Below are positions 7,667 to 14,629 of a DNA stretch of 14,629 nt, in pieces. The DNA lies in the NCBI RefSeq assembly GCF_000721935.1, contig NZ_KL585413.1:46688-61316 (forward strand), written 5' to 3'. A model generated the notes under the pieces. The model was given only the letters and a program-made list of their open reading frames with translations, made no database searches and was not told the DNA's origin. This DNA is from Streptomyces sp. NRRL WC-3549 (GTDB taxonomy: Bacteria; Actinomycetota; Actinomycetes; Streptomycetales; Streptomycetaceae). A program made the position numbers and the translations under genes. The first letter of the stretch is position 1; every line of letters begins with the position of its first letter.

Positions 7667-7843
7667 TCAGCTCCGGCCGCGGCGCCTCCTGGCCATCCGT
7701 TCCTTCTCCTTGCGCCGCGCCACCGTGTACCGAGACCAGTCGCCCCGGTGCCGGTCGCAACGGGACGCCCCCACCATCGCCAGCCGCGCGCAGCGGGTGC
7801 CCTTCCGGGTGGGTGCTCCGCACTTCGGCTGCGTACGCGCCAT
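7667..7843 (-). CDS. Small Cys/His (zinc-binding-like) basic protein, 58 aa
   Basis: A complete minus-strand gene. The ATG at 7843 is preceded by purine-rich GGAGAGGGAGAGGGCGGTAGG, and the TGA ends at 7667. The protein starts MARTQPKCGAPTRKGTRCAR and contains C-G-A-P-T-R-K-G-T-R-C, then RCDRHRG. Cys8, Cys18, Cys29 and His32 form a CX9CX10CX2H pattern. This resembles the short CGAxTRxGxPC...GRCxxHGG motif found in many phage and actinobacterial mini-proteins, probably a single zinc site. After residue 40 it is strongly basic (RRKEKERMARRRRGRS), suggesting nucleic-acid or ribosome contact. The function is unknown. It stands alone, converging with ureD and following the amidase on the same strand behind a hairpin. 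It could be a decayed mobile-element cargo gene, but GC content and codons match the neighbours. Confidence 0.72.
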   Translation of the reverse strand: MARTQPKCGAPTRKGTRCARLAMVGASRCDRHRGDWSRYTVARRKEKERMARRRRGRS

Positions 7844-8028
7844 GACCTACCGCCCTCTCCCTCTCCCCCTCCGCCGGCGGTCCTGCCGGCCCAGGATCGA
7901 CCGGCCGCGGCGCCTGCCGGAAGGCGCACCGGGGCCCGGGCGGAGCGCTCCGGAGCGCACGGGCGGCAGGGCCGGCGCCTGCCCCCCGGGGAGGTGGCGG
8001 GGTCCGGCCGGGGCGACGGCGAACGGGC

Positions 8029-8082
8029 GGCGGCGCGCACCCCGGGCGGGGGTGCGCGCCGCGGGCGGGGGTGCGCGCCGCC
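8029..8082 (-). terminator. GC-rich hairpin with two alternative right arms, downstream of amidase
   Basis: GGCGGCGCGCACCCC (8029-8043) is exactly complementary to 8068-8082. A nearly full second copy of that right arm lies between them (about 8049-8062), because GCGGGCGGGGGTGCGCGCC is tandemly repeated. Two mutually exclusive hairpins can form. It begins 13 nt beyond the amidase stop, so it most simply terminates that gene. Between it and the small Cys/His gene (7844-8028) I see no further gene. Confidence 0.65.
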
Positions 8083-8095
8083 GCCCGCCGGGGCG

Positions 8096-9641
8096 TCAGC
8101 GGCCGGACTGCAGGGCCGCCCAGGTGGCCGGGCCCACGTGGCCGTCCACCGTCAGTCCGCGTGCCTTCTGGTAGCCGCGCACCGCCGTGTCCGTCGCCGG
8201 GCCGAACGTGCCGTCGACCGCGAGCGTGGTGCCCAGGGCGGCCGTCAGCGCGCGCTGGATCCGCTTCACCGCGTCGCCCGAACCGCCCCGGGAGAGCTGC
8301 GGGGTGGTCCCGGCCGAGAGCAGGGCCGTCCAGGTCCTCGGCCCGACCGTGCCGTCCGCCGGGAGGCCGCGCGCCGTCTGGAACGCCTGGACGGCGCTCC
8401 TGGTGGCCGTCCCGAAGAGGCCGTCCACGGCCCCCGGCTCGTACCCCTGGTCGTCGAGCAGCTGCTGGAGGGCCTTGACCTGGGCGCCCGCCGAACCCGT
8501 CTTCTGGGTGTCGTAGGAGTCGAAGCTCAGCTCGTCGCTCTCGCTGCCGCTGTCTCTTAAGCTGCATGTAGTACGTCCAGTTCCAGTTGGCTCCCGGGTC
8601 GGTGTGGTCGTTCCCCGGGGCCTCGCTGTGCCCGATGATGTGCGAGCGGTCCTTCGGGATGCCGTACCGGTCGCAGAGGTGGGCGGTCAGGGCGGCCGAC
8701 GCGCGGTACATCGGGTCGGTGAACCACGACGGGTCGTCGACGTAGCCCTCGTGCTCGATGCCCAGCGACGAGGAGTTGGCGCTCTTGGCGTGGTACGCGG
8801 TGTCCTTGTCGCGCACCATCTGGGTGATCTGGCCGTCCGACGAGCGCACCACGTAGTGGGAGCTGACCTTCGCCGTCGCGTTCTGGAACCAGCTGATGGT
8901 GCCGGCGTACGAGCCCTGGGTGACGTGGACGACGACCTTGTCGATCGTGGCCGACCGGCCCGCCGCGTAGTTGCCGGAGGCTGCGGCCACCCACAGGGCC
9001 GGAGAGTAGTCGGGGCTCTGCGCGGTGATGTCCGCCGACGCCAGGGCGCCCTTCTCCGGGGCGACCGGGCGGGAGGTCACGGCGATCCGCTCGCCGCCCG
9101 CCACCGTCGTGTGCAGCCCCTCGGCCAGGAAGGTGTACACGGTGTCCGCGTAGAGCGCGGCGACGGTGCCCTCCGCGCCGCCGTAGCGGGCGACGGCCGG
9201 GTACCAGGCGTCGATGTCGGCGCGCTCGGCGCCGTCCAGGCCGAGCGCGTCGGCGTGGCTGCGCAGGACGGCGGCGCCGCCCAGGATGTTGGCCTCGGTG
9301 TCCTGGCGCAGCTCGGCCGGTGTCTCGCCGGTGAGCTGGGCGGCCTTCTCCAGGGAGTGGTTCACGGGGTTGCTGACCAGGTGCATCACGCCGTAGCCGC
9401 CCGCCTGGCTGGGGCGGCCGGAGTGCCCGTCCAGGTGGGTCTCCCCGTAGCCGAGGGCGGCGAGGAGGTCCCGGGGCACGTCGTACCTCGCGGCGGCGCG
9501 GGCGAAGGCCTGGTTCATCGGATCGGGTGTGGCGCCCGGGGCCGCTGGGGCGGGGGAGACGGTGGCGACCAGGGCCGAGACGGTGAGGGCGGCCAGAACG
9601 GCCGAACGTCTTGCGGTGTGGCCGGTGGGGCGTCGGGGCAT
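8096..9641 (-). CDS. Secreted N-acetylmuramoyl-L-alanine amidase with two PG-binding repeats, frameshifted
   Basis: The ATG at 9641 has GGAG 7 nt upstream. Residues 1-36 look like a signal peptide (ARRSAVLAALTVSALVATVSPAPAAPG). Residues about 40-185 form a lysozyme-like helical region (YDVPRDLLAALGYGETHL, GGYGVMHLV). Residues about 230-361 are an Amidase_2 zinc domain with likely ligands His239 (VVVHVTQG), His338 and Asp348 (GHSEAPGNDHTDPG) and catalytic-type Glu296 (GIEHEG). The enzyme cuts the bond between muramic acid and L-Ala in peptidoglycan. Right after NWNWTYYMQL (about 8560) the frame changes. The other frame carries DSYDTQKTGSAGAQVKALQQ and two PG_binding_1 repeats (VDGLFGTATRSAVQAFQ; VDGTFGPATDTAVRGYQ) ending at 8096. 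Without the shift, the first frame would run on to about 6933 with no domain. The break is either a real mutation or an assembly error; the domain order says the intact gene spans both parts. Confidence 0.85.
8550..8559. other. Tn5 mosaic-end-like 10-mer at the amidase frameshift
   Basis: The plus strand reads CTGTCTCTTA here, identical to the first 10 bases of the Tn5 mosaic end used in transposase-based sequencing libraries (CTGTCTCTTATACACATCT). It then diverges (A instead of T). It coincides with the frameshift and creates codons very rare in this GC-rich background: CTT and AGA in one frame, TTA and AGA in the other. This suggests untrimmed adapter or a misjoined contig, but a chance match remains possible. 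Confidence 0.45.
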
Positions 9642-9715
9642 ACCTGCTCCAGGTTCGTGGGGGAGGGCAGGGCCCCGGACCCGGTGGGGTGGGCCGAGGG
9701 CCGGTGAGCCCGCAC

Positions 9716-9744
9716 AGGCTATCGATGTGATCCAGGCATGACAA
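9716..9744 (-). promoter_or_regulatory. Probable promoter of the amidase gene
   Basis: On the minus strand, TTGTCA (9744-9739) is followed after exactly 17 nt by TAGCCT (9721-9716), close to the streptomycete TTGACA/TAGxxT pattern. Transcription would start near 9709, giving a leader of about 68 nt before the ATG at 9641. Confidence 0.5.
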
Positions 9745-10173
9745 TGACGTGCCGGTGTGTCCAAGTGCCCGTCACCCGAACGGAGTTGACGGTGCGCGGA
9801 GGTCTCCTCGCCCCTCCTCCGGCGTCAGGTTCCCGCGGGGGCCCGGCGTGCGCCCGGCGGGCGGATCGCTGGACGCCCGGACAGGCGCAGGGGCCGGGCC
9901 ACGCCCCACGGGACCCGCCGGTGCGCGCCCCGGGCGCGGTCGGCCGCCTCCCGCGCCCGCTCCCCGGCCCGGGGGCGCTCCGGCACGTCACCGACCGCTC
10001 CGACGCGCCGGATTCGTACGCCTGGTCGGCCACCCCTCCTCCCGGGGGAACGGAGGGCGGGAACCCGGCCGTGAAGGCGTATAAAGGGTGCCTCCGGAGC
10101 AGCCGGCGCCCCCGACGGCCCCCCACCCCCACGCGGCCGGCGTCACCGCGTACGAGAGCTCAGGAGCGTCCGC
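9745..10173. other. Intergenic region between divergent amidase and ACP genes
   Basis: No gene is supported. Open frames on both strands lack ribosome sites, recognisable motifs or balanced composition. The stretch from about 9790 to 10060 is very GC-rich. The best signal is TATAAA at 10080-10085, a rare AT-rich hexamer here. It could be a -10 element for the ACP operon with a leader of about 80 nt, but no matching -35 hexamer is clear. Two GGGAAC motifs (10045-10050 and 10059-10064) lie upstream; their spacing does not fit a known sigma factor convincingly. CAGGAG at 10161-10166 is the ribosome site of the ACP gene. Confidence 0.45.
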
Positions 10174-10407
10174 ATGAGTACCTCGGAAGAGATCAACGCC
10201 TTGCTCGTCACCCGGTTCGGCACGGACCCCGAGGCCATCCGGCCCGAGGTGCCGCTGCGCCGGCTCTGCCTGGACTCGCTCGCCCTGGAGGAGCTCCGGC
10301 TGCTCATCGAGGACCGGATGGACGTCGACCTGGAGGACGTGGTCCTGAGCTCGCGCGACACCCTCGGCCAGCTGGTCGCCGCGGTCCACGGCAAGGTCGG
10401 CGCGTGA
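10174..10407 (+). CDS. Acyl carrier protein
   Basis: A 77-residue, mainly acidic, helical protein. It carries the phosphopantetheine attachment motif LDSLALEELRLLIED, with Ser35 as the modified residue. The overall pattern fits the acyl carrier protein fold: MSTSEEINALLVTRFG as helix 1, a loop, the DSL at the start of helix 2, and a C-terminal helix (TLGQLVAAVHGKV). It would carry an acyl or malonyl group as a thioester for the ketosynthase encoded next. The ATG has CAGGAG 7 nt upstream. The stop overlaps the ketosynthase GTG start by 4 nt (GTGA), so the two are almost certainly co-translated partners. LxLDSL with Leu after Ser is the common ACP form, so this looks functional. The pathway is not identifiable from the sequence. 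Confidence 0.88.
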   Translation: MSTSEEINALLVTRFGTDPEAIRPEVPLRRLCLDSLALEELRLLIEDRMDVDLEDVVLSSRDTLGQLVAAVHGKVGA

Positions 10408-11678
10408 CGCCCCCGGGGCCCGACGCGCACCGCCGCGCCCGCCCGGGCGCCGAGCCGTTCGCCGCCGCGGTCACCGGCATCGGTCTGGTCACCGCGGCCG
10501 GCACGGGTGCCGACGCGGCCTGGGCCGGGGCCTGCGGCACCGGCGCCGCTCCCTCGGTCCCGCACCTGGACGAACTCGCCGGGCTGCCCTGCGACTTCAT
10601 GTACACGGTGACCGACGCCGACCCCAGGGCGGTCCTGGGCGTCGCTGCCCAGCGGCTCATGGACCGCTTCTCGCAGCTCGCCGTGATCGCCGCCCGCGAG
10701 GCCGTCGCCGACGCCGGGCTCGACCCCTCGGTCTGGGACAGCGGCCGGGTCGCCGTCGTCATCGGCTCCGCCCACGGCGGCCTGCCCTTCTACGACGAAC
10801 AGCACACCACGCTCACCGAGCGCGGTGCCCGGCGCGTCTCCCCGAAGCTCGCCCCGCTGACCGTCGTCAACGGCGCCGCCAGCAGCGTCGCCATGGACCT
10901 GGGGGTGCACGGCCCGAGCCTGGCGGTCTCCACGGCCTGCTCCTCCGGCACCGTCGCGATCGGCACCGCCCACCAGATGCTGCGCACCGGCGCCTGCGAC
11001 GTCGTCGTCGCGGGCGGCGCCGAATCGGTCCGCTCCCGGCTGCTGATCGCCAGCGCCTGCCAGATGCGGGCCGTCTCCACCCGTCGCGACGACCCCCTGG
11101 CCGCCTGCCGGCCGTTCGACACCCACCGGGACGGCTTCGTCGTCGGTGAGGGCGCCGGACTCCTCGTCCTGGAACGCCCGGAGCACGCCCGCGCCCGCGG
11201 CGCCGCCGTACGCGCCCACGTCGCCGGCTACGGCGCCTCCAGCGACGCCCACTCCGCGGTCGCCCCCGACCCCGACGGCCTCGGCATCGAACGGGCGCTG
11301 CGCACCGCCCTGGCCGACGCCGGCCTCGGCGCCCGGGACGTCGGACACGTCAACGCGCACGGCACCTCGACCGTCGCCAACGACCTCATCGAGGCGACCA
11401 TGCTCCGCCGGGTCCTGGGGGAGCACCCCCTGGTCACCTCCACCAAGGCGATGACCGGACACACGCTGGGTGCCGCGGGGGGCATCGAGGCCGCCCTGAC
11501 CGTCCTCGCACTCCAGCACCAGCTGGTCCCGCCCACCGGGAACCTCGACGCCCCCGACCCCGCGATCCCCGTCGACGTGGTGAGCAAGGAGGCGCGGCAC
11601 GGCACGTTCGACTGCGCCGTCAAGACGTCGCTGGGCTTCGGCGGGCACAACGCGGCGCTCGTGCTCACCCGGGCCTGA
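10404..11678 (+). CDS. FabF-type beta-ketoacyl-ACP synthase
   Basis: 424 residues, normal for a FabF/KAS II monomer. The full catalytic triad is present: Cys179 (VSTACSSGT), His319 (NAHGTST) and His353 (KAMTGHTLGAAGG). Supporting motifs are VTGIGLVTAAG, GGAESV, RPFDTHRDGFVVGEGAG and FGGHN. It is therefore an active condensing enzyme rather than a chain-length-factor partner, where Cys is replaced. It would perform decarboxylative Claisen condensation of malonyl-ACP onto an acyl chain. The GTG start at 10404 is chosen because it overlaps the ACP stop and gives the family length; upstream in-frame codons run through the ACP gene. No ketoreductase, dehydratase, enoyl reductase, acyltransferase or chain-length factor accompanies it, so it is not a complete fatty-acid or type II polyketide set. 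It is more likely a specialised side unit. Confidence 0.92.
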   Translation: MTPPGPDAHRRARPGAEPFAAAVTGIGLVTAAGTGADAAWAGACGTGAAPSVPHLDELAGLPCDFMYTVTDADPRAVLGVAAQRLMDRFSQLAVIAAREAVADAGLDPSVWDSGRVAVVIGSAHGGLPFYDEQHTTLTERGARRVSPKLAPLTVVNGAASSVAMDLGVHGPSLAVSTACSSGTVAIGTAHQMLRTGACDVVVAGGAESVRSRLLIASACQMRAVSTRRDDPLAACRPFDTHRDGFVVGEGAGLLVLERPEHARARGAAVRAHVAGYGASSDAHSAVAPDPDGLGIERALRTALADAGLGARDVGHVNAHGTSTVANDLIEATMLRRVLGEHPLVTSTKAMTGHTLGAAGGIEAALTVLALQHQLVPPTGNLDAPDPAIPVDVVSKEARHGTFDCAVKTSLGFGGHNAALVLTRA

Positions 11679-11693
11679 GGGAGACGAGGAGAC

Positions 11694-12581
11694 ATGCCCC
11701 AGGAGATCATCCGCTCGCTGACCGTCCACGGACTGCGGTACGGCTACCGGGTCCTGCCGCGCGACACGACGGCCGGGGAGACCGCGACCGAACCCGCCCT
11801 GGTCCTCGGCGGCGCGTTGCAGGGGATGTACGGCTGGCCGCAGATGGACGAGCACCTGGGGCCGGTGGCCGACGTGGTCACCGCGGACCTGCCCGGCATG
11901 GGCGCGGCCGACCCGTTGCCGCCGGGTGCCGCCGCCACGGTCCTGCGCGACGCGGTCACCGGGATCGTCGACGACCTCGGCGTCCCCCGGATCAACCTGT
12001 TCGGCTTCTCCTACGGAGCCGCCATCGCCTTCGGCTGGGCCCGGTACGCCCCCGGCCGCGTCGCCCGCCTCGCCCTGGGCGGGGTCCCCGTCCACATCGG
12101 CCCGGAGCAGCGCGAACACTGGCGGCGCGCGCAACGGCGGCTCGCCGAGGGGGACCAGGAAGGATTCGCGGCGCTCGCCGCCGACGGACTGATGTGCCTC
12201 GACCCGGACCGGCCCGTGCACCGCGGAGAGCTGGCCCGGCGCTACGTCCGCCGGTCCTTCCTGCACGCGGTCAGGAGCGGTTCCGTGCACGCCACCGACT
12301 CGCTGCACCGGGCGCTGGCGGACCGGCCGGAGTTCTCCGGCGGGCTCTCGGGCGTACCGGCCCTGGTCTTCACGGGTGAGCACGACACGGTCAGCTCCCC
12401 CGAGCGGCAGCGGGAGTTCGCGGCGACGATCGAGGGCAGCCGGTTCCTGACGCTCCCGGAATCCGACCACTGGGTCGTGCTGGAGCGGTCCGACGAGGTC
12501 GCCGCCCTCGTCACCCGGTTCTTCACCGAGCCCCGCCTCCCGCACCAGGCGGGGGACGTGGCGGCCCGCGTCCCGGGCTGA
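11694..12581 (+). CDS. Alpha/beta-fold hydrolase, likely acyl-release or thioesterase-like
   Basis: 295 residues with an alpha/beta-hydrolase core. The nucleophile elbow is G-F-S-Y-G with Ser106 (NLFGFSYGAAIAFG), the acid is probably Asp231 (VFTGEHDTVSS), and the general base is His259 (LPESDHWVVLE). The oxyanion-side loop LGGALQGMYGW replaces the common HG motif, and ADLPGMGAADPLP corresponds to the family's DLPGxGxSD. A cap domain occupies about residues 135-215. The ATG has GAGGAG just upstream and follows the ketosynthase stop by 15 nt, so it belongs to the same operon. The context suggests it hydrolyses an acyl- or beta-ketoacyl-thioester made by the ACP and ketosynthase. Esterase or epoxide-hydrolase-like roles cannot be excluded from sequence. 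Confidence 0.82.
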   Translation: MPQEIIRSLTVHGLRYGYRVLPRDTTAGETATEPALVLGGALQGMYGWPQMDEHLGPVADVVTADLPGMGAADPLPPGAAATVLRDAVTGIVDDLGVPRINLFGFSYGAAIAFGWARYAPGRVARLALGGVPVHIGPEQREHWRRAQRRLAEGDQEGFAALAADGLMCLDPDRPVHRGELARRYVRRSFLHAVRSGSVHATDSLHRALADRPEFSGGLSGVPALVFTGEHDTVSSPERQREFAATIEGSRFLTLPESDHWVVLERSDEVAALVTRFFTEPRLPHQAGDVAARVPG

Positions 12582-12590
12582 GACGCCGGT

Positions 12591-12621
12591 ACGGGGGCGG
12601 GCCCGCCGGGGCCCGCCCCGT
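12591..12621. terminator. Strong GC hairpin between convergent hydrolase and nuclease genes
   Basis: GGGGCGGGCCC (12594-12604) and GGGCCCGCCCC (12609-12619) form a perfect 11-bp stem with a 4-nt loop. ACG/CGT flanks extend it past a one-base bulge. It sits in the 44-nt gap between the convergent stops, so it probably terminates both transcripts. Confidence 0.72.
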
Positions 12622-12625
12622 CACC

Positions 12626-14629
12626 TCACCTGACCCGGACGATCTGCGGGTCGTGGTCGCTCGCCTGGTCGGCGAACTCCGCGTTGATGTGCACCACGTC
12701 GTAGTCGAGGCGGCGGATGCCGGGGCTCGTCAGGATGTGGTCCAGCGTCTGGGAGTTGCCGTCGTAGACGTAGCTGTACTGCTCCGCCTTCGGCAGGGTG
12801 GTGATCAGCGGCTTCAGCACCCGGCCACGGGTCAGCGCGTCCATCGTCGGGGAGAAGGCGAAGTCGTTCAGGTCCCCGAGGGTGACGACGCGGGCCGACT
12901 TGTCCGCCTTGAGCAGCGAGGTGACGAAGGCGTTGACCTCGGTCGCCTGCCGCACCCGCTGGGTCTCCGAGCTGCGCGCCGGTTCCTGGTAGCGGCCGTG
13001 CAGGGGCTGGTCGCCTCCCTTGGAGGCGAAGTGGTTGCCGATGACGAACACCGGCTCGCCGCGGAAGAGGAACTCGCCGACCAGCGGCTTGCGGCTGGAG
13101 TCCCAGGCCGTGCTCGTCGGGTTGATCCGGCCGGGCGAGACGGAGAGCGTGGCGCCCTTGCGGGTCTTCACGGCCTTCACGGCGGTGGTGGCGTCGCCGC
13201 CCGCGCGGTCCACGAAGGAGACGCGCTGCGGATTGAAGAGGAAGACGTTGCGGATGTTGCCGCCGGGTTCGCCGCCGTCCTTGTTGTTCTCGGGGGCGAC
13301 GTAGCGCCAGGAGTACCGGGGGCCGCCCGCCGCGACGATCGCGTCCGTGAAGCGCTTGAGCGTCGCCTCGGAGCCCACGGTGCCGTCGTTCACCGCGCCG
13401 TTGTCGTCCTGGATCTCCTCCAGCGAGACGATGTCGGGGGAGGAGAGGTTCACCGCGACCCCGGAGGCCAGCGTGTCGAACTTGGCCTGGCCGTCGAGGG
13501 CGTCGAGGTTCTCCACGTTGTAGGTGGCGACCGCCAGTTCGTCGCGCTTCTGCTTGCGCGTCACCTCACGCCGCAGCCCCTTGTCGACGTGGCGGCCGAG
13601 CTGCGTCGCCTGGACGTTGTACCCGCCGTACGAGGCGTAGTCCAGGACACCGGTGGTGGTGCCGGCCAGCTTGTCGCCGACGTTCGCCACCGGGACGGGC
13701 CGGGAGGGGTCCAGCGACATCACCTTGAGGCGGCCGGTGTTCTGGTCCTCGTAGGACCGGTACAGCGTGCCGCCGCGCCGGGTGGGGTTCTCGTTCGGCT
13801 TGACGGTGACCCAGACCTCGTCGTACGCGGTCGTCGCACCGGTCACCCGGGTGTCGGACATCGTGACGCGGACGCCCTCCAGCGACTCGTACAGGTCCAG
13901 GGCGTACCGCTTCGGCTGCAGCGGCAGCGCGTCGATCGACCCGCCGTCCGCCGTCGGCACGTAGGCGTTCGGCACCGAGCGCGCGTTCAGGACGACCGGC
14001 GCGGGCAGGGCGTTGCCGGAGGAGAGGACCGTCGTCAGCGGGGCGGTCAGCTGGGTGAGCGACTGGGTGGTGGTGGAGGGGTAGTACTCCGCCACCTTCC
14101 CGCTGACCAGCACCGAGTCCCCGACGGCCACGGTGGGCACGGCGGAACCGGTGTAGACGAACAGGCCTTCGCTGGTACGCGGGTCGTCGTCCGGAGCGGT
14201 GTCCTGGATCCAGAAGCCGCGCGAGCCGGTGGTGCGTACGCCGGTGACGACGCCCGGGACCCCGGACACCGACTGCCCGGCGAGCGGGGAGACGCGGGTG
14301 GTGCCCTGGATGTCGTGGATCCGTACGTCACCCGGCTCGGTCGGCCCCTCGGGCTCCTCCGGCGCGGAGCCGCCGGAGGTCTCGCCGGCCGCGTTGACGG
14401 GCGTCGGGGTGCCCGCCGCCAGGTCGGCGGCGTTGTCGTCGGTGTCCGCGAGGGACGTGCCGCGGGCCACGGAGGCGGAGGCCGAAGCCCCCGTCGCGGG
14501 GCCGCTGCCCTCCCGTACGACGGCGGAGCCGTAGCCCACGAGGTCCACGATCCGGGTGTCGGCCGCGCAGTCCGCAGCCGTCCTGCAGGTCAGCGGCGCG
14601 GTACCGGAGACGAGCGCCACGGTGCCGCT
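12626..14629 (-). CDS. Secreted endonuclease/exonuclease/phosphatase-family nuclease, N-terminus beyond right edge
   Basis: The frame is open to the window edge and reads SGTVALVSGTAPLTC, so the true start lies outside; the GTG at 14620 is not the start. About 667 residues are visible. The first 35 or so look like the end of a lamin-tail-like domain. A low-complexity Ala/Thr/Gly/Glu linker follows, then an OB-fold-like segment (IHDIQGTTRVSPLAGQSV, GVVTGVRTTGSRGFWIQD, VGDSVLVSGKVAEYYPS). The C-terminal half is an EEP nuclease domain with VATYNVENLD, IVSLEEIQD, GNHFASKGGDQP, TLGDLNDF and a final SDHDPQIVRV, which supply the metal-binding and catalytic Asn, Glu, His and Asp. This order matches large extracellular DNases/nucleases of the ExeM/NucH kind in streptomycetes. 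The role is probably scavenging phosphate or nucleotides outside the cell; the exact substrate is inferred. The stop at 12626-12628 is just past the shared hairpin. Confidence 0.88.
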   Translation of the reverse strand, partial: SGTVALVSGTAPLTCRTAADCAADTRIVDLVGYGSAVVREGSGPATGASASASVARGTSLADTDDNAADLAAGTPTPVNAAGETSGGSAPEEPEGPTEPGDVRIHDIQGTTRVSPLAGQSVSGVPGVVTGVRTTGSRGFWIQDTAPDDDPRTSEGLFVYTGSAVPTVAVGDSVLVSGKVAEYYPSTTTQSLTQLTAPLTTVLSSGNALPAPVVLNARSVPNAYVPTADGGSIDALPLQPKRYALDLYESLEGVRVTMSDTRVTGATTAYDEVWVTVKPNENPTRRGGTLYRSYEDQNTGRLKVMSLDPSRPVPVANVGDKLAGTTTGVLDYASYGGYNVQATQLGRHVDKGLRREVTRKQKRDELAVATYNVENLDALDGQAKFDTLASGVAVNLSSPDIVSLEEIQDDNGAVNDGTVGSEATLKRFTDAIVAAGGPRYSWRYVAPENNKDGGEPGGNIRNVFLFNPQRVSFVDRAGGDATTAVKAVKTRKGATLSVSPGRINPTSTAWDSSRKPLVGEFLFRGEPVFVIGNHFASKGGDQPLHGRYQEPARSSETQRVRQATEVNAFVTSLLKADKSARVVTLGDLNDFAFSPTMDALTRGRVLKPLITTLPKAEQYSYVYDGNSQTLDHILTSPGIRRLDYDVVHINAEFADQASDHDPQIVRVR

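Noticed and set aside
8550-8562. Programmed ribosomal frameshifting in the amidase
   Set aside because: There is no slippery heptamer with a following structure of known type. Such a mechanism is not expected for this family, and an adapter-like 10-mer offers a simpler explanation.
6933-9764. A 943-codon minus-strand open frame spanning amidase, small gene and ureD region
   Set aside because: Only 8560-9641 encodes recognisable protein. Upstream of 9641 there is no start support. Below 8560 the frame turns into Arg/Pro/Ala-rich sequence while the amidase's wall-binding repeats continue in another frame.
9745-10173. Possible small genes in the amidase-ACP intergenic region
   Set aside because: Frames at 9749-10084 (+) and 9719-10132 (-) have no ribosome site or motif and are Arg/Pro/Gly-rich random-looking sequence.
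10143-12545. 800-codon minus-strand frame opposite the ACP-KS-hydrolase operon
   Set aside because: Same antisense effect: composition dominated by Gly, Asp, Val and Arg, while the plus strand carries all catalytic motifs.
1-14629. CRISPR arrays, tRNA/rRNA genes, insertion sequences, phage integration sites
   Set aside because: No regularly spaced repeats, cloverleaf-like sequences with CCA-type ends, transposase motifs or flanking target duplications were seen on reading both strands.

Overview
The window is about 72% G+C by eye. It uses strongly GC-ending codons, GTG/TTG starts, overlapping stop/start junctions and actinobacterial-type proteins. Together these point to a Streptomyces or close relative. 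No rRNA, tRNA, CRISPR array or insertion sequence was seen. Gene identities come from recognising protein motifs by eye; no database search was run.

Layout. (1) 1-393 (-): the 5' part of a PucR-type purine-catabolism regulator, cut by the left edge. (2) 622-903 (+): what looks like the collapsed relic of a xanthine dehydrogenase operon. The N-terminus of the FAD subunit lies almost directly against the C-terminus of the molybdenum subunit, with a terminator-like hairpin behind it. (3) 1106-2563 (+): an AzgA-like NCS2 purine permease. (4) 2989-7413 (+): a tightly overlapping urease operon ureA-ureB-ureC-ureF-ureG-ureD with its own likely promoter and no ureE. (5) 7584-7633: a perfect 19-bp stem between convergent units. 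(6) 7667-7843 (-): a 58-residue Cys/His mini-protein. (7) 8096-9641 (-): a secreted N-acetylmuramoyl-L-alanine amidase with two peptidoglycan-binding repeats, broken by a frameshift beside a Tn5-end-like 10-mer. (8) 10174-12581 (+): a three-gene unit of acyl carrier protein, ketosynthase and alpha/beta hydrolase. (9) 12626-14629 (-): a secreted endonuclease/exonuclease/phosphatase-fold nuclease, cut by the right edge.

How the genes fit together. The left half reads as a nitrogen-from-purines locus. Regulator, purine importer and urease are present, with urease taking the urea end product to ammonia. The oxidising step (hypoxanthine/xanthine to urate) seems to have been lost here by deletion and decay. 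The right half is unrelated: cell-wall hydrolysis, a minimal fatty-acid or polyketide-like condensation/release unit, and a secreted nuclease, each bounded by strong hairpins.

The observations most worth checking are the xdh relic, the adapter-like sequence at the amidase frameshift (possibly an assembly artefact), the orphan ACP-KS-hydrolase trio and the small Cys/His protein.
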